From: Desulfocapsa sp.
GTDB lineage: Bacteria > Desulfobacterota > Desulfobulbia > Desulfobulbales > Desulfocapsaceae
NCBI GenBank assembly: GCA_013792135.1
Contig: VMSP01000016.1
Span: 1 to 45,464 of the forward strand
DNA length: 45,464 nt
Direction: 5' to 3'
This document shows positions 7,094 through 15,905 of this stretch, piece by piece. Numbering within the stretch: the stretch's first letter is position 1; each line of letters opens with the position of its first letter. The position numbers were made by a program, and so were the translations under genes. The notes under the pieces were generated by a model. That model had not been told where the DNA came from, ran no database searches, and was given only the letters and a program-made list of their open reading frames with translations.

Positions 7094-9007
7094 ATGAGCG
7101 GAATTGCAGGTATCTTTTATTTGAATGACAGGCCGGTTGTAACGGAACAGCTTGAGCGCATGCGGCAGGCTCTCGCTCACCGGGGGCCAGATGGGTATCG
7201 TCTATGGAAATCCTGTCAAGTGGGTCTTCTCCACTGTCGGCTGAATACTACTCCTGAATCTATTAAAGAACAGCTCCCGGAAGAAGATATGCAGTCCGGC
7301 TTGGTTATTACTGCCGATGCCCGGCTGGATAACCGCCAAGAGCTTCTTGCTGTTTTTTCCCCCTCTCTTCATCAAGCTGGATCTGTCCCGGACAGTAAAT
7401 TGATCCTTGCTGCCTATCAAAAGTGGGGGGCAGACTGTGCGGCTCATCTTCTTGGTGACTTTGCCTTCGTAATCTGGGACAAAGCTCAAAACCGGCTCTT
7501 CTGCGCTCGAGATCATATGGGGGTAAAACCCTTTTATTATTATCGTTCCGATTCATTCGTTAGCTTTTCTACCGAGATCAAAGGACTGCTCTGCAACCAT
7601 GAAGTCAAACAGGACCTCAATGAAGACCGGATTGCAGACTTTATAGCCGTCATGGCCTTGGATAACAGTTCTACTTTTTTCAAACAGATCCTGCGTCTCC
7701 CCCCTGGCCATTCCCTCATAGTCCACCCTGGAAGAATTAGTCAGCCAATATCTTACTGGCAACCACGACCCGCGCAACTACCTGTATTAAACAGGGACGA
7801 ATACGCCGAAGCCTTCAGGGAGATTTTTACAGAGTCTGTCCGCTGTCGCCTTCGTTCTGCTTTTCCTGTAGGCACCTTTCTTAGTGGTGGACTTGACTCA
7901 TCCTCCATTACCTGCATGGCAGCAGGCCCCCTTAAACAGTGCCTATCCGGACCTCTCCACTCTTTTTCCGGTGTCTTTGACACAATGACCAGCTGTGACG
8001 AACGCCATTATTTTCAACCGGTGCTCGATCGTTACCAGATTACTCCTCATTTTCTTCTGGCGGATCAGCTGGATGGCCCTCAGGCCTTTGACAAGATGGT
8101 GGAGTGGGAGGACGAGCCTTTTTTTGCCCCCCACTTCTTCATGGGATTGAATCTGCTTCAACTCATGCAGGGCCTTGGTGTTCGGACCCTTCTCGATGGT
8201 CATGATGGCGACTCGGCAGTTTCCTATGGGTATACGCTACTCCCGGAGCTGGCCAGGAAGGGAAAGTGGCTGCAGTGGTTCACAGAGATGCGGGCACTCA
8301 ACTCTTCCTCCAGAAAAGCGTTGGCAAAGTACCCTGTCAGGATAATGAAAGATGTTCTTTACCGAAAAATCCCTCAGTGGCTGTTCACCCCCCAGTATCA
8401 AAAAGATTTCCTGAAAACGGTGGAAGAACTTAATCCGGATCTGGTAAAAAAAACGGACATAAAAGGCCGCCTTCTTCGTCACATTCTTCAATTGCCGAAT
8501 TATCAGCAAGATGAACAGACCTTTCATCTTCTTAATATCATCCAGCCCATTCATTCGACCGCATTGGAGTTTATGAATAAAACCGCGGCAAGATTCCATG
8601 TCGAGCAGCGGTTGCCTTTTTTTGACAAACGGCTTATTGAATTCTGCCTGGCTCTGCCTGCCGATCAAAAACTTTATCAGGGACTCAATCGCCATGTTTG
8701 CCGCCATGCCCTACGAGACATCTTGCCTGAGAGTATCAGGCAAAGGAAATCAAAAACCGATTTTAGTCCTAACCTGGTGAACACTTTTTCTGAACAAACT
8801 TCCAATTGGCTCGCATTGTCCTTTGCATCGCTTCCTGATTGTACGTTTAACTATATAGACAAAAGTAAGTTAGTTATGGCCTATAACCGGTTCAATGATC
8901 CAAAAAACACCATGCGACAGGTTGAATTGTTTTTTATTCTTCGGGCATTATCACTTGGAAAATGGCTGCATAAAATGGATGGAGGCAGGGAGCATGAAAC
9001 AGGGTAG
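7094..9007 (+). CDS. Lasso macrocyclase, asparagine-synthetase-like (lasso C)
   Basis: The protein resembles AsnB, with an N-terminal Ntn-amidotransferase domain (about residues 1-215) and a C-terminal ATP-pyrophosphatase domain with SGGLDSS at 264-270. In lasso biosynthesis it adenylates the ring Asp/Glu side chain and closes the isopeptide bond with the core N-terminus. The residue after the initiator Met is Ser (MSGIAGIF), where an active glutaminase needs Cys. The amidotransferase domain is therefore probably non-catalytic, as expected for a cyclase that does not use glutamine. The ATG at 7094 is chosen over GTG at 7076 because it restores the MSGIAG family start. It is 637 residues, normal for the family. 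Confidence 0.92.
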   Translation: MSGIAGIFYLNDRPVVTEQLERMRQALAHRGPDGYRLWKSCQVGLLHCRLNTTPESIKEQLPEEDMQSGLVITADARLDNRQELLAVFSPSLHQAGSVPDSKLILAAYQKWGADCAAHLLGDFAFVIWDKAQNRLFCARDHMGVKPFYYYRSDSFVSFSTEIKGLLCNHEVKQDLNEDRIADFIAVMALDNSSTFFKQILRLPPGHSLIVHPGRISQPISYWQPRPAQLPVLNRDEYAEAFREIFTESVRCRLRSAFPVGTFLSGGLDSSSITCMAAGPLKQCLSGPLHSFSGVFDTMTSCDERHYFQPVLDRYQITPHFLLADQLDGPQAFDKMVEWEDEPFFAPHFFMGLNLLQLMQGLGVRTLLDGHDGDSAVSYGYTLLPELARKGKWLQWFTEMRALNSSSRKALAKYPVRIMKDVLYRKIPQWLFTPQYQKDFLKTVEELNPDLVKKTDIKGRLLRHILQLPNYQQDEQTFHLLNIIQPIHSTALEFMNKTAARFHVEQRLPFFDKRLIEFCLALPADQKLYQGLNRHVCRHALRDILPESIRQRKSKTDFSPNLVNTFSEQTSNWLALSFASLPDCTFNYIDKSKLVMAYNRFNDPKNTMRQVELFFILRALSLGKWLHKMDGGREHETG

Positions 9008-9083
9008 TAACGCGAACATACTTCCTCAGTCCCGTGATTTTTTTCTGGAGGTCTATTTTTTACTAGAGATCTCCCCTCAATGA
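8994..9083 (+). CDS. Possible 29-residue coupled small ORF
   Basis: The ATG at 8994 is preceded by ggaggcaggg with good spacing. It overlaps the end of the cyclase gene by 14 bases, and its TGA overlaps the ATG of the next gene (ATGA at 9080-9083). The product (MKQGSNANIL...) has no recognised domain. It could be a real small protein, or merely a device coupling translation of the VanZ-like gene, which lacks its own ribosome-binding site. It may equally be chance. Confidence 0.3.
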   Translation: MKQGSNANILPQSRDFFLEVYFLLEISPQ

Positions 9084-10186
9084 AGTTTCCAACACTTCTC
9101 ACCCTGTTGCTCTTTGTTCTCGCTTCGCTTTTTACCATAGGTTGCAATACCCTGATTGAAAAATATCATAATATCAGTCAGCAGCTTCTGGAAAACCCGC
9201 TCTTTTCCTATGGGGTACGAGGATGGCAAACAAAGGAGTCTCCTTCCAGTGAAATTGTGCTTCAAGATGGCACAGTTACTCTGAAATCCTCGGACAAAGA
9301 GGGGCAGAAAGAAATATTCCAAGAAGTAAAAGGCCAGAATCAGGATGCCATATTTCGCCTTGAGGCCGAGCTGCAAACCACGGATGTGGCCGCCGGTGAA
9401 AAGAACTGGAACAAGGCCAGGTTGCTGCTTGTTCCGATTATTGACGGCAAGGCCAGTTATAAACTGAAACACGTTGCGGCCTCCCTTGTCGGAACCAAGG
9501 GCTGGAAAAGGGTTAGTGAAGTTTTCTATTTCCCCAAGGGGTGTCAAGCGATACGGGTTGTGGCGCAGATGAGTCGCTGCAGTGGGGAATTTTCGCTGCG
9601 GAATCCCACGCTCTACAGGGTAGTGGAAACCCCACTCTTCTCCTTCAGTAAATGGCTGGTTATCCCTCTCTGGGCCGTCTTTTTCTTTTCCATGTTTCAG
9701 CCCTGTCTGCGAGGTAAAGGTAACTTTTTTTCCAAGATGCTTTTGGTCCTGACCGTGGTTGCCATTGTCGCTGGAACCACCATCCCCGGTCGGTTTAAAA
9801 ACGACTTACGCGATGACCTGCTTGATGAAACAAGGAGCTATACCACATCGGTCCAAGAGACGGTAAAAGAGGTGCTGGTGGCTGAGCATGTTCGTCCCTT
9901 CGACCTACCGAAGGTGGATATCACCAAGCTGGCCCATTTCTTTCTTTTTGCCCTGTTAACCCTCCTTCTTCTGCTCACAAATCCGGAGATATCAGTCAAG
10001 TTGCTGTTGCTCAACCTTTTCCTGGTGGCCTGTTCTACCGAGCTGATTCAATTGTATGTGGAGGGCCGCTCGCCTCTGATCAGAGACGTGGTGATTGATA
10101 TGGCAGGAGGGGGAATGACCGTGGTCCTTTGGTACCTGACAATGGTCAGGAAGCGAACGGGGGAAGCCAAGAACGGGATGTGCTGA
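9080..10186 (+). CDS. VanZ-like membrane protein
   Basis: A 368-residue membrane protein. An N-terminal hydrophobic segment (residues 5-22) leads to an extracytoplasmic region of about 160 residues with beta-rich composition resembling a carbohydrate-binding fold. A membrane domain follows. Its C-terminal third has the VanZ pattern: KLAHFFLFALLT, then STELIQLYVEGRSP, then RDVVIDMAGGG. VanZ-like proteins occur near exopolysaccharide loci and in antibiotic-tolerance settings, but their biochemical role is poorly defined. It is the last + strand gene before the convergent exopolysaccharide operon and may belong to either region. The residue Cys22 is not in a good lipobox, so lipidation is doubtful. 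Confidence 0.7.
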   Translation: MKFPTLLTLLLFVLASLFTIGCNTLIEKYHNISQQLLENPLFSYGVRGWQTKESPSSEIVLQDGTVTLKSSDKEGQKEIFQEVKGQNQDAIFRLEAELQTTDVAAGEKNWNKARLLLVPIIDGKASYKLKHVAASLVGTKGWKRVSEVFYFPKGCQAIRVVAQMSRCSGEFSLRNPTLYRVVETPLFSFSKWLVIPLWAVFFFSMFQPCLRGKGNFFSKMLLVLTVVAIVAGTTIPGRFKNDLRDDLLDETRSYTTSVQETVKEVLVAEHVRPFDLPKVDITKLAHFFLFALLTLLLLLTNPEISVKLLLLNLFLVACSTELIQLYVEGRSPLIRDVVIDMAGGGMTVVLWYLTMVRKRTGEAKNGMC

Positions 10187-10222
10187 ATATTGTTTAGACA
10201 GAAAATTCTTCCCTGACCTGGG

Positions 10223-12559
10223 CTACCGTGATAACTTTTCCAGACGTTGACGGATCTTTTCATTTCCAGGCTCAAGCATCAGGGCCTGCTCATACTCTTC
10301 TTTTGCCCGGTAAACGATACCTTGTTTTACATAGTAATCACCTAGAATAAGGTGAAAGGGTGCGTGATCCGGATGGGCTTCGATTCCCCGTCTCAGGACA
10401 TCAAGTGCCTTCTCCTGTTCCCGCTGCTTCTGAAGGAATGAGTAGAGCTGAAGAAAATACCAGGGCTTGCTTTCCTCGTTTCGTTTGAGAAAATCCAGGG
10501 CATGGCTCCGGTAATAAAGGGCATCCTCCAGGTTTCCAAGATCCTCGGAGAGTTTACCAAATTGGATCCAGGCTTCAACCGTCTCCGGCAGGACGGCCGA
10601 GACCTCTTCTCTGCTGAAATGATAGCTGATAAGAAGAGGCGGCATATCCCGGGCAAGAGAGGGGGACTGGCTGGTTTTCTCTTTAAGGACTTTGACTGCC
10701 TCGGCCCTCTGGTTATTAAGCAGCAACCACTCCGCCCAGGTCAAAATGATGTTTTTCTTATCCTGTGCTCGTTTGTACCCCTCTGCCATCAAGATAGAAG
10801 CCTGATCCCTGGAATCGGGGCCCAGGGTCAACGCCAGGCGCTGAAGATAGACTCCTTCCAGGGGATCTTTCATGGCCGCATGGAGATAACTCGTCAATGT
10901 CTCTGGCCCCAAATTCTGGAAACGGGTAATATTCCCCTCGCTGTATGAGTAGCGTCCCTCCAGAGGATCCTGGCGAACAGCACGTCTGGCCGTGTTCATC
11001 ATCTCGTTCAATTTTTCCCGGGGAAGCTGGGGATTGAGGTAGATATCGGCGACCTCCTTATAATTTGAGGCAGCGAGGAGAACCCCCCCCTGGACCATCA
11101 CAGTCAGCGTCAGGAGAGGAAGAACTGTAATAAGGGTTACAACGGACCACCTGCTGTTGATAGGTGTCAGGAGGGTGGAACTGGTCCGGTAATGGTGTCG
11201 GGTATTAGCGGCCGCAACTACAAGGCCGCAGAGAAAATAGAAATAAAGGCCGTTGGCCCCGTTGTGCATATTGAAATCGGTTACACTGTGCAGCAAAATG
11301 GAAACGAGGCCGGTTAGAGCACCGACTGTGAGCAGGATGGTATAAAGGTCCCTTCTTTTGGTCAGCTGCTTGAACCCGTGCCAAAGGATGGCTATAACAA
11401 ACCAGGCTGCCAGAGAAAAGCCAATGACGCCGCCGTCGGTGAACAGCTCGATATAATCGTTATGGGCATGATCAAAGATAGCAGAACCAGGCATTGTGCT
11501 GTACTGGGGATAGGTGTGGATAAAAGTGCCGAACCCCGAACCGGTAAAGAAAAAATCACGGATGATCGCCCCGCAGTCCTGCCATACCAAGAGTCGTCCG
11601 TCGGCGATACCTCCGGTTTCTGTAAATGCCTTGTTGAATTTACCAATAATGGGATCCCAGCCAAACCAGGTGACGGCCAGAATTCCACAGGTGAAGATAA
11701 GGACCGGCAATAGACGAATGGTGCCTTTTTGCTTTTTCGTCATGAGCAGGGTAAAAAAAAGCAGTCCTAAGGTTATGGCTATCATTCCGCCCCGGGAAAG
11801 GGCGATGAAGACCGAAACCATGATCAAGATCACTCCAAAGCCCAGAAAAAAGTGTAGGTTGCTTCCGGGCATGGAGAAGAGAGAGACTACTTTTGCCCTC
11901 AACGATTCACGGTAATGAACATTGGGTCGATGGAAGAGAAATAGTGCCAGGGCCAGGGGGCAGAGCATCTCCATAAATCCGGCGTAATGGTTGTGATAGA
12001 TCCATGGTCCTACAGTTCCTGAATTTGCGGGAGTTGGGCGAAACCAGTAAATTGCATGGGGTGAGCTGAACTTTTGGATAATAGCCAGAAAGGCTATGCC
12101 GATCGCCAGCCAGACAACGACTTTTACTGTTTTACGAAGAGTCTCTCCTTCACGGAGCATCTGCACGGTCAGGATGTAGAAAAGGGAATAACAGGAGATC
12201 CGCAGAAATTCGAGCAGGGTCGCTTTTTGATTGACCGTGAGGGGAATCCAGTTGTTGCCGTGATCCAGCGAGAGTAATGGGGCATAGGCCTGGAAGATAT
12301 CCGGGGCCATAATCCGGACCAGAGAGGTCGGCAACGGTAAAAGCTGGAGCAGCATAAAGCCCAGGAGAAGGAGCAAAGGGAATATGCCGGGTACCTTTAA
12401 AAAAGAGCTGGAATTTATTCGTAGGTGAGAGAAGTAAAGCAGGGCAGTGATGCAAATCAGCAATTGGACAATTGCGATAGACCACGTCTCCACCGAGCCA
12501 AAAGCCAGGGGAGCAAAGATCAGAGTGGTGATAAAGAGAAAGAATGAGATTTTCTTCAT
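10223..12559 (-). CDS. O-antigen ligase/polymerase (Wzy_C family) with C-terminal TPR tail
   Basis: A 778-residue inner-membrane protein. The first 450 residues form about a dozen hydrophobic segments with the family landmarks YHNHYAGFMEMLCPLAL and, after a periplasmic loop, GSGFGTF then HAHNDYIELFTDGGVIGF. These are typical of WaaL/Wzy enzymes that transfer or polymerise lipid-linked glycan in the periplasm. After one more membrane segment (about 475-495) comes a soluble helical tail with TPR-like repeats (FHLILGDYYVKQGIVYRAKEEYEQALMLEPG near the end). It is the last gene of the exopolysaccharide run and is separated from cpsB by a 300-bp gap full of repeats. Confidence 0.88.
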   Translation of the reverse strand: MKKISFFLFITTLIFAPLAFGSVETWSIAIVQLLICITALLYFSHLRINSSSFLKVPGIFPLLLLLGFMLLQLLPLPTSLVRIMAPDIFQAYAPLLSLDHGNNWIPLTVNQKATLLEFLRISCYSLFYILTVQMLREGETLRKTVKVVVWLAIGIAFLAIIQKFSSPHAIYWFRPTPANSGTVGPWIYHNHYAGFMEMLCPLALALFLFHRPNVHYRESLRAKVVSLFSMPGSNLHFFLGFGVILIMVSVFIALSRGGMIAITLGLLFFTLLMTKKQKGTIRLLPVLIFTCGILAVTWFGWDPIIGKFNKAFTETGGIADGRLLVWQDCGAIIRDFFFTGSGFGTFIHTYPQYSTMPGSAIFDHAHNDYIELFTDGGVIGFSLAAWFVIAILWHGFKQLTKRRDLYTILLTVGALTGLVSILLHSVTDFNMHNGANGLYFYFLCGLVVAAANTRHHYRTSSTLLTPINSRWSVVTLITVLPLLTLTVMVQGGVLLAASNYKEVADIYLNPQLPREKLNEMMNTARRAVRQDPLEGRYSYSEGNITRFQNLGPETLTSYLHAAMKDPLEGVYLQRLALTLGPDSRDQASILMAEGYKRAQDKKNIILTWAEWLLLNNQRAEAVKVLKEKTSQSPSLARDMPPLLISYHFSREEVSAVLPETVEAWIQFGKLSEDLGNLEDALYYRSHALDFLKRNEESKPWYFLQLYSFLQKQREQEKALDVLRRGIEAHPDHAPFHLILGDYYVKQGIVYRAKEEYEQALMLEPGNEKIRQRLEKLSR

Positions 12560-12604
12560 GGGAGACTTAGATTTGCATCAATGTTGTCCGGTTAGGTTTT
12601 TAGT

Positions 12605-12718
12605 CCCCCTCCTTCGTTTCAAGGAGGGGTTAGGGGTGGGTTGCCGTTACTTTGTGGTTACTTTGGAATTTCACCAATCTTAACCACCCCCAGCCCCTCC
12701 TTAAAAGAAGGAGGGGGG
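12605..12718. repeat. Palindromic MITE-like repeat, copy B
   Basis: The inverted arms at about 12605-12643 and 12682-12718 have the same layout as the copy at 2765-2890: ccccctcctt...aaggagggg, then ggggtggg, a spacer of about 40 bases, and the complement. tgtccggtt lies outside it at 12586-12594. It sits between the cpsB-like and polymerase genes and might act as a hairpin affecting operon readthrough. Confidence 0.7.
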
Positions 12719-12806
12719 AAAAAGAGCATAGAATTTGGCAAACACAGAGTGCTGTCAAAAACGGTATTTTGGTATTTTCCAAATCCCCAATAACATCGAA
12801 CCAGTT

Positions 12807-12838
12807 CCTTCTCCCTGAGAGAGTTAGGGTGAGGGGGA
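12807..12838. repeat. REP-like fragment
   Basis: ccttctccctgagagagtta followed by gggtgaggggg resembles the widespread bacterial palindromic repeat with a ctccctnngagag hairpin and a gggtgagggg tail. Only one copy is visible, so it is called by resemblance only. It lies directly downstream of the cpsB-like gene. Confidence 0.45.
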
Positions 12839-12860
12839 ATAAACGGGAAATACGTATTCA

Positions 12861-13547
12861 TCAGGCTCTGATCAGGGCGGCGGGATGATCAGTTACTAAT
12901 TTTATCGCCTGCTCCTTGCCGATGATTTTGGCTGCTTGCTTGACTGCTTTGCTGAGTATGGGTTTTCTGAAACCGGGCGCGTGGGAATCGGTCGCCAGAT
13001 AATGGACTTGATTATGTTTTAATAGATATTCTGCACAGTTTTTGGCATTTACACCCAACTCTCCTATGAGGCTCGCAGCGGTTATCTGCGCTTGCGCGCC
13101 AATATTGATAAGTGGGGCAAGTTTGAGGGGGTTGGTATAAATTGCCGGATTGCGTTCAGGATGGGCAATGACCGGAGTGATTCCTCGTTCCAGCAATTTC
13201 TCGACAATGATAGCAGAATCGATGGGGAGATAGTTGTAAGGAAACTCCAGTAGAAGGAATACGCTGTCGGCAAGACAAAATGCTTCCCCTGCGGCAAGTG
13301 CCATATGCGATGGTACTTCCGCGCCGCTAAGAATTGTAATACTGATCCCTGCAGCCTTGAGGGCCTCTCGTAACTTGGCCACCGCGCTTAACAAGCTGTC
13401 CCTGGTAAGGTTGTCAGTAAGATGAGGGGTGGCAATAATGGTATGGATACCGTCTTCGAGCGCCATCTTGGCCATGGCCAGCGAGGTCTCCATATTCGGA
13501 GATCCGTCATCAATACCTGGAAGAATATGGCAGTGCAAGTCTATCAT
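12861..13547 (-). CDS. CpsB/CapC-type tyrosine-protein phosphatase (PHP fold)
   Basis: The 228-residue protein begins MIDLHCHILPGIDDG and has IIATPH at about residue 40, the PHP-type metal-binding motifs (HxH, later H), then IAHPERN and LATDSHAPG. Such phosphatases dephosphorylate the Tyr-rich tail of the cognate bacterial tyrosine kinase, setting polymer length and export. The kinase gene lies 45 bp upstream in the same operon, which strongly supports the assignment. All metal-ligand motifs look intact. Confidence 0.9.
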   Translation of the reverse strand: MIDLHCHILPGIDDGSPNMETSLAMAKMALEDGIHTIIATPHLTDNLTRDSLLSAVAKLREALKAAGISITILSGAEVPSHMALAAGEAFCLADSVFLLLEFPYNYLPIDSAIIVEKLLERGITPVIAHPERNPAIYTNPLKLAPLINIGAQAQITAASLIGELGVNAKNCAEYLLKHNQVHYLATDSHAPGFRKPILSKAVKQAAKIIGKEQAIKLVTDHPAALIRA

Positions 13548-13592
13548 CAGCTCAGTGAATCAACCAAATCGGCCGAAATGTCAGTTGAATGA

Positions 13593-15830
13593 TTACTCTG
13601 ATTCCTTACCATAATAATCATAATAACCGTAATATCCCTCACTGCCCTTGGTTATCGTTATTCCATTGACTATAGCCCCAAGGAGGGTGATCTTCATCCC
13701 CCGCATTTTACCAAGACCGGACTCGAGCATGTCGTAAGAGGTCTTGCCGGAACGGGTAACGAGCAGGGTACCATCAACCAGCTTGCCTAGGGTCAGGCTG
13801 TCGGTAACGCTCAACAGCGGTGGAGAGTCGAGGAGGATAAAATCAAAGTTCTTGCTCATCTCATTGAGTAATAATTTCATTCTATTGGAATTGAGTAATT
13901 CCGCCGGATTTGGGGGGGGAGGGCCAGCCGGAATCATGGTCAATCCATTGACCTCAACCTGACGGAGCATATTTTGCTCGATGCTGCCGGCCAGATAGTT
14001 GCTGAGGCCGGAGCTGTTTGACACAGCGAAGAGCGAGTGCATACGCGGCCTGCGCATGTCACAGTCTATGATCAGAACCTTTTTCTCGTTTTGGGCCAGA
14101 ATCAGAGCAAGATTGTAGGTGGTAGAGGTCTTGCCTTCCTTGGGTGCCATACTGGTTAAAAGCAAGGTGCGCGGAGGATGATCCGGGGTGGACAACAGCA
14201 GGCTGGAACGGATCATCCGGTAGCTCTCCGCTAGCGGTGAGAGAGGATTATCAACGATACAAGTCTCGATTTTGCTGTTTTTATCCCGCACCTCTTCAAT
14301 TGAACCAAGCACGGTCAAGCCAAAACGCTGTTCTATATCTTTGCCGTTCTTTACGGTGTTGTCCAGGTATTCGATAAAAAAGGCCAGGCCGATGCCGCCA
14401 AAAAGTCCAAGAATCAGTCCCAGGGCCAGATTGCGTTTTTTTCTCGGTTTGTCGGCAAAGCCAGGGAGCTCGGCACTCTTCACCACCCAAATTTTTATAT
14501 CCTGGGCCTGATCCGTAACATTGACTTCTTTGATACTGGAGGTCAAAGCATCATACAGGACCCGATTCATGTCGGCTTCTCGCTTCATGATGGAGTACTG
14601 TGTAAAACGCTCGTTGACGTTGAGCATCTCCTGCTTTGTATTGGTCAGTAATTGGGTAAGATTGGTCTCTTTCGACTTAGCAAGGTTATAGGAATTTTTG
14701 GTAGCTTCGATGATCCTGTCTATCTCAAAGCGTTTTTCTTTGAGTAACATCTCCTTTTCTGCTTTGGCATTGACCATCGAAGGATGTTTGTAGCCGAATT
14801 TTTTTGAGAGGTCCTTAATGTTTTGTTCTGCAAGATAAATTTTTTCCCGCAATCCTTGTAAAATTTTGTTATCAGAAAAAATAGAGATGGTTTCGATGTT
14901 TTGATAATTCTCTCCCAAATTTTTGATCTGGGCATAGAGCGCCTCGAACTCCTTCTGTTCGGTCTGGGCTTTGGAGAGTTGACTGCTGAACTCGGCAAGT
15001 TTTTGAGGATAGACAGCAAGTTTATCTTCAACCGTGACCAGGTCATTGTCGCGCATGTATTTCTGAAGGTTAAGTTCTGATCCTTCCAGCTTTTTACTCT
15101 CTTCTTCCGCTTTGGCCGTCATCCATTTCAGGGTGTAATTGCTCGAGGATAGTTTGATTTCAAGAGTCTCATCTATATAGGCCTGGACAACCGCATCGGC
15201 GATAACCTTGGCCATGGCAGGATCTTTATCGGAGTAAAGGATAAAAACAGTCTTAGTGTTTACCACTGGATTAATTGAAAGATTGCCCTGGATAATAGAA
15301 GCGATTGTTTCTGCGTCACTTATCGGTGCGGCAGCGACCAGGAGTGGATCGTTCTCCTCTGCCAGGTTTGTTTTTTCATCATCGCTTTTAGACGGCAGGA
15401 GACCGGAAAGAAACTTTTTAACCCCACTTGTTATTGTGGAGAGAAAGCTTGGAGAATCTGCAGATTTTTCGAAAAAATAGTTCCGGTATTTAGTGTCGAG
15501 TTGGAGCTGTTTTACAACCCTGCGGGCCACATTGGGGCTTCGGATCAGTTCAAATTGGGTGGTTTGGAAATCGGGATCATAAGGGATATAATTTCCACCC
15601 CCTGTCAGCTTGTTGGAGCCAATATTTTTCTCAATGAGTACCTGGGAAGAGGCGGTGTAATAAGGAGTAGCGGTAAAGGTGGCGATAACCACTGTAAGGA
15701 AGGTTATCGCCAGGAAGGTGATAACCGTAATTTTCCGTTTGATGATGACCCGCACGTAGTCGCGGAGGTGGATTTCCTGTTCCTGGAAATCCTTAGAACC
15801 TGGCTGGTTCAAAAGATCGGTGCTTTTCAT
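13593..15830 (-). CDS. Polysaccharide co-polymerase/tyrosine autokinase (Wzc-like)
   Basis: A 745-residue inner-membrane BY-kinase. A Wzz-type N-terminus with a membrane segment (about residues 35-53) is followed by a periplasmic coiled-coil region of about 400 residues and a second membrane segment (LALGLILGLFGGIGLAFF). The cytoplasmic kinase has Walker A (APKEGKTS at about 562-569), Walker A' (DCDMRRP near 590) and Walker B (LLDSPP near 668). A Tyr cluster, GYYGYYDYYG, at about 732-741 is the autophosphorylation tail. It works with the Wza-like outer-membrane exporter upstream and the CpsB-like phosphatase downstream. Confidence 0.93.
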   Translation of the reverse strand: MKSTDLLNQPGSKDFQEQEIHLRDYVRVIIKRKITVITFLAITFLTVVIATFTATPYYTASSQVLIEKNIGSNKLTGGGNYIPYDPDFQTTQFELIRSPNVARRVVKQLQLDTKYRNYFFEKSADSPSFLSTITSGVKKFLSGLLPSKSDDEKTNLAEENDPLLVAAAPISDAETIASIIQGNLSINPVVNTKTVFILYSDKDPAMAKVIADAVVQAYIDETLEIKLSSSNYTLKWMTAKAEEESKKLEGSELNLQKYMRDNDLVTVEDKLAVYPQKLAEFSSQLSKAQTEQKEFEALYAQIKNLGENYQNIETISIFSDNKILQGLREKIYLAEQNIKDLSKKFGYKHPSMVNAKAEKEMLLKEKRFEIDRIIEATKNSYNLAKSKETNLTQLLTNTKQEMLNVNERFTQYSIMKREADMNRVLYDALTSSIKEVNVTDQAQDIKIWVVKSAELPGFADKPRKKRNLALGLILGLFGGIGLAFFIEYLDNTVKNGKDIEQRFGLTVLGSIEEVRDKNSKIETCIVDNPLSPLAESYRMIRSSLLLSTPDHPPRTLLLTSMAPKEGKTSTTYNLALILAQNEKKVLIIDCDMRRPRMHSLFAVSNSSGLSNYLAGSIEQNMLRQVEVNGLTMIPAGPPPPNPAELLNSNRMKLLLNEMSKNFDFILLDSPPLLSVTDSLTLGKLVDGTLLVTRSGKTSYDMLESGLGKMRGMKITLLGAIVNGITITKGSEGYYGYYDYYGKESE

Positions 15831-15905
15831 GACAAGATTAGGGGGAAAAGAAAGACAGAGGAAGATATGGAGCCTGATAAAGGGGCAGTTGTTTTCCAGG
15901 GTGAG

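Noticed and set aside
9104-9145. Lipobox in the VanZ-like protein (FTIGC)
   Set aside because: The -3 residue is Thr, not the usual hydrophobic residue, so lipoprotein processing is not supported.
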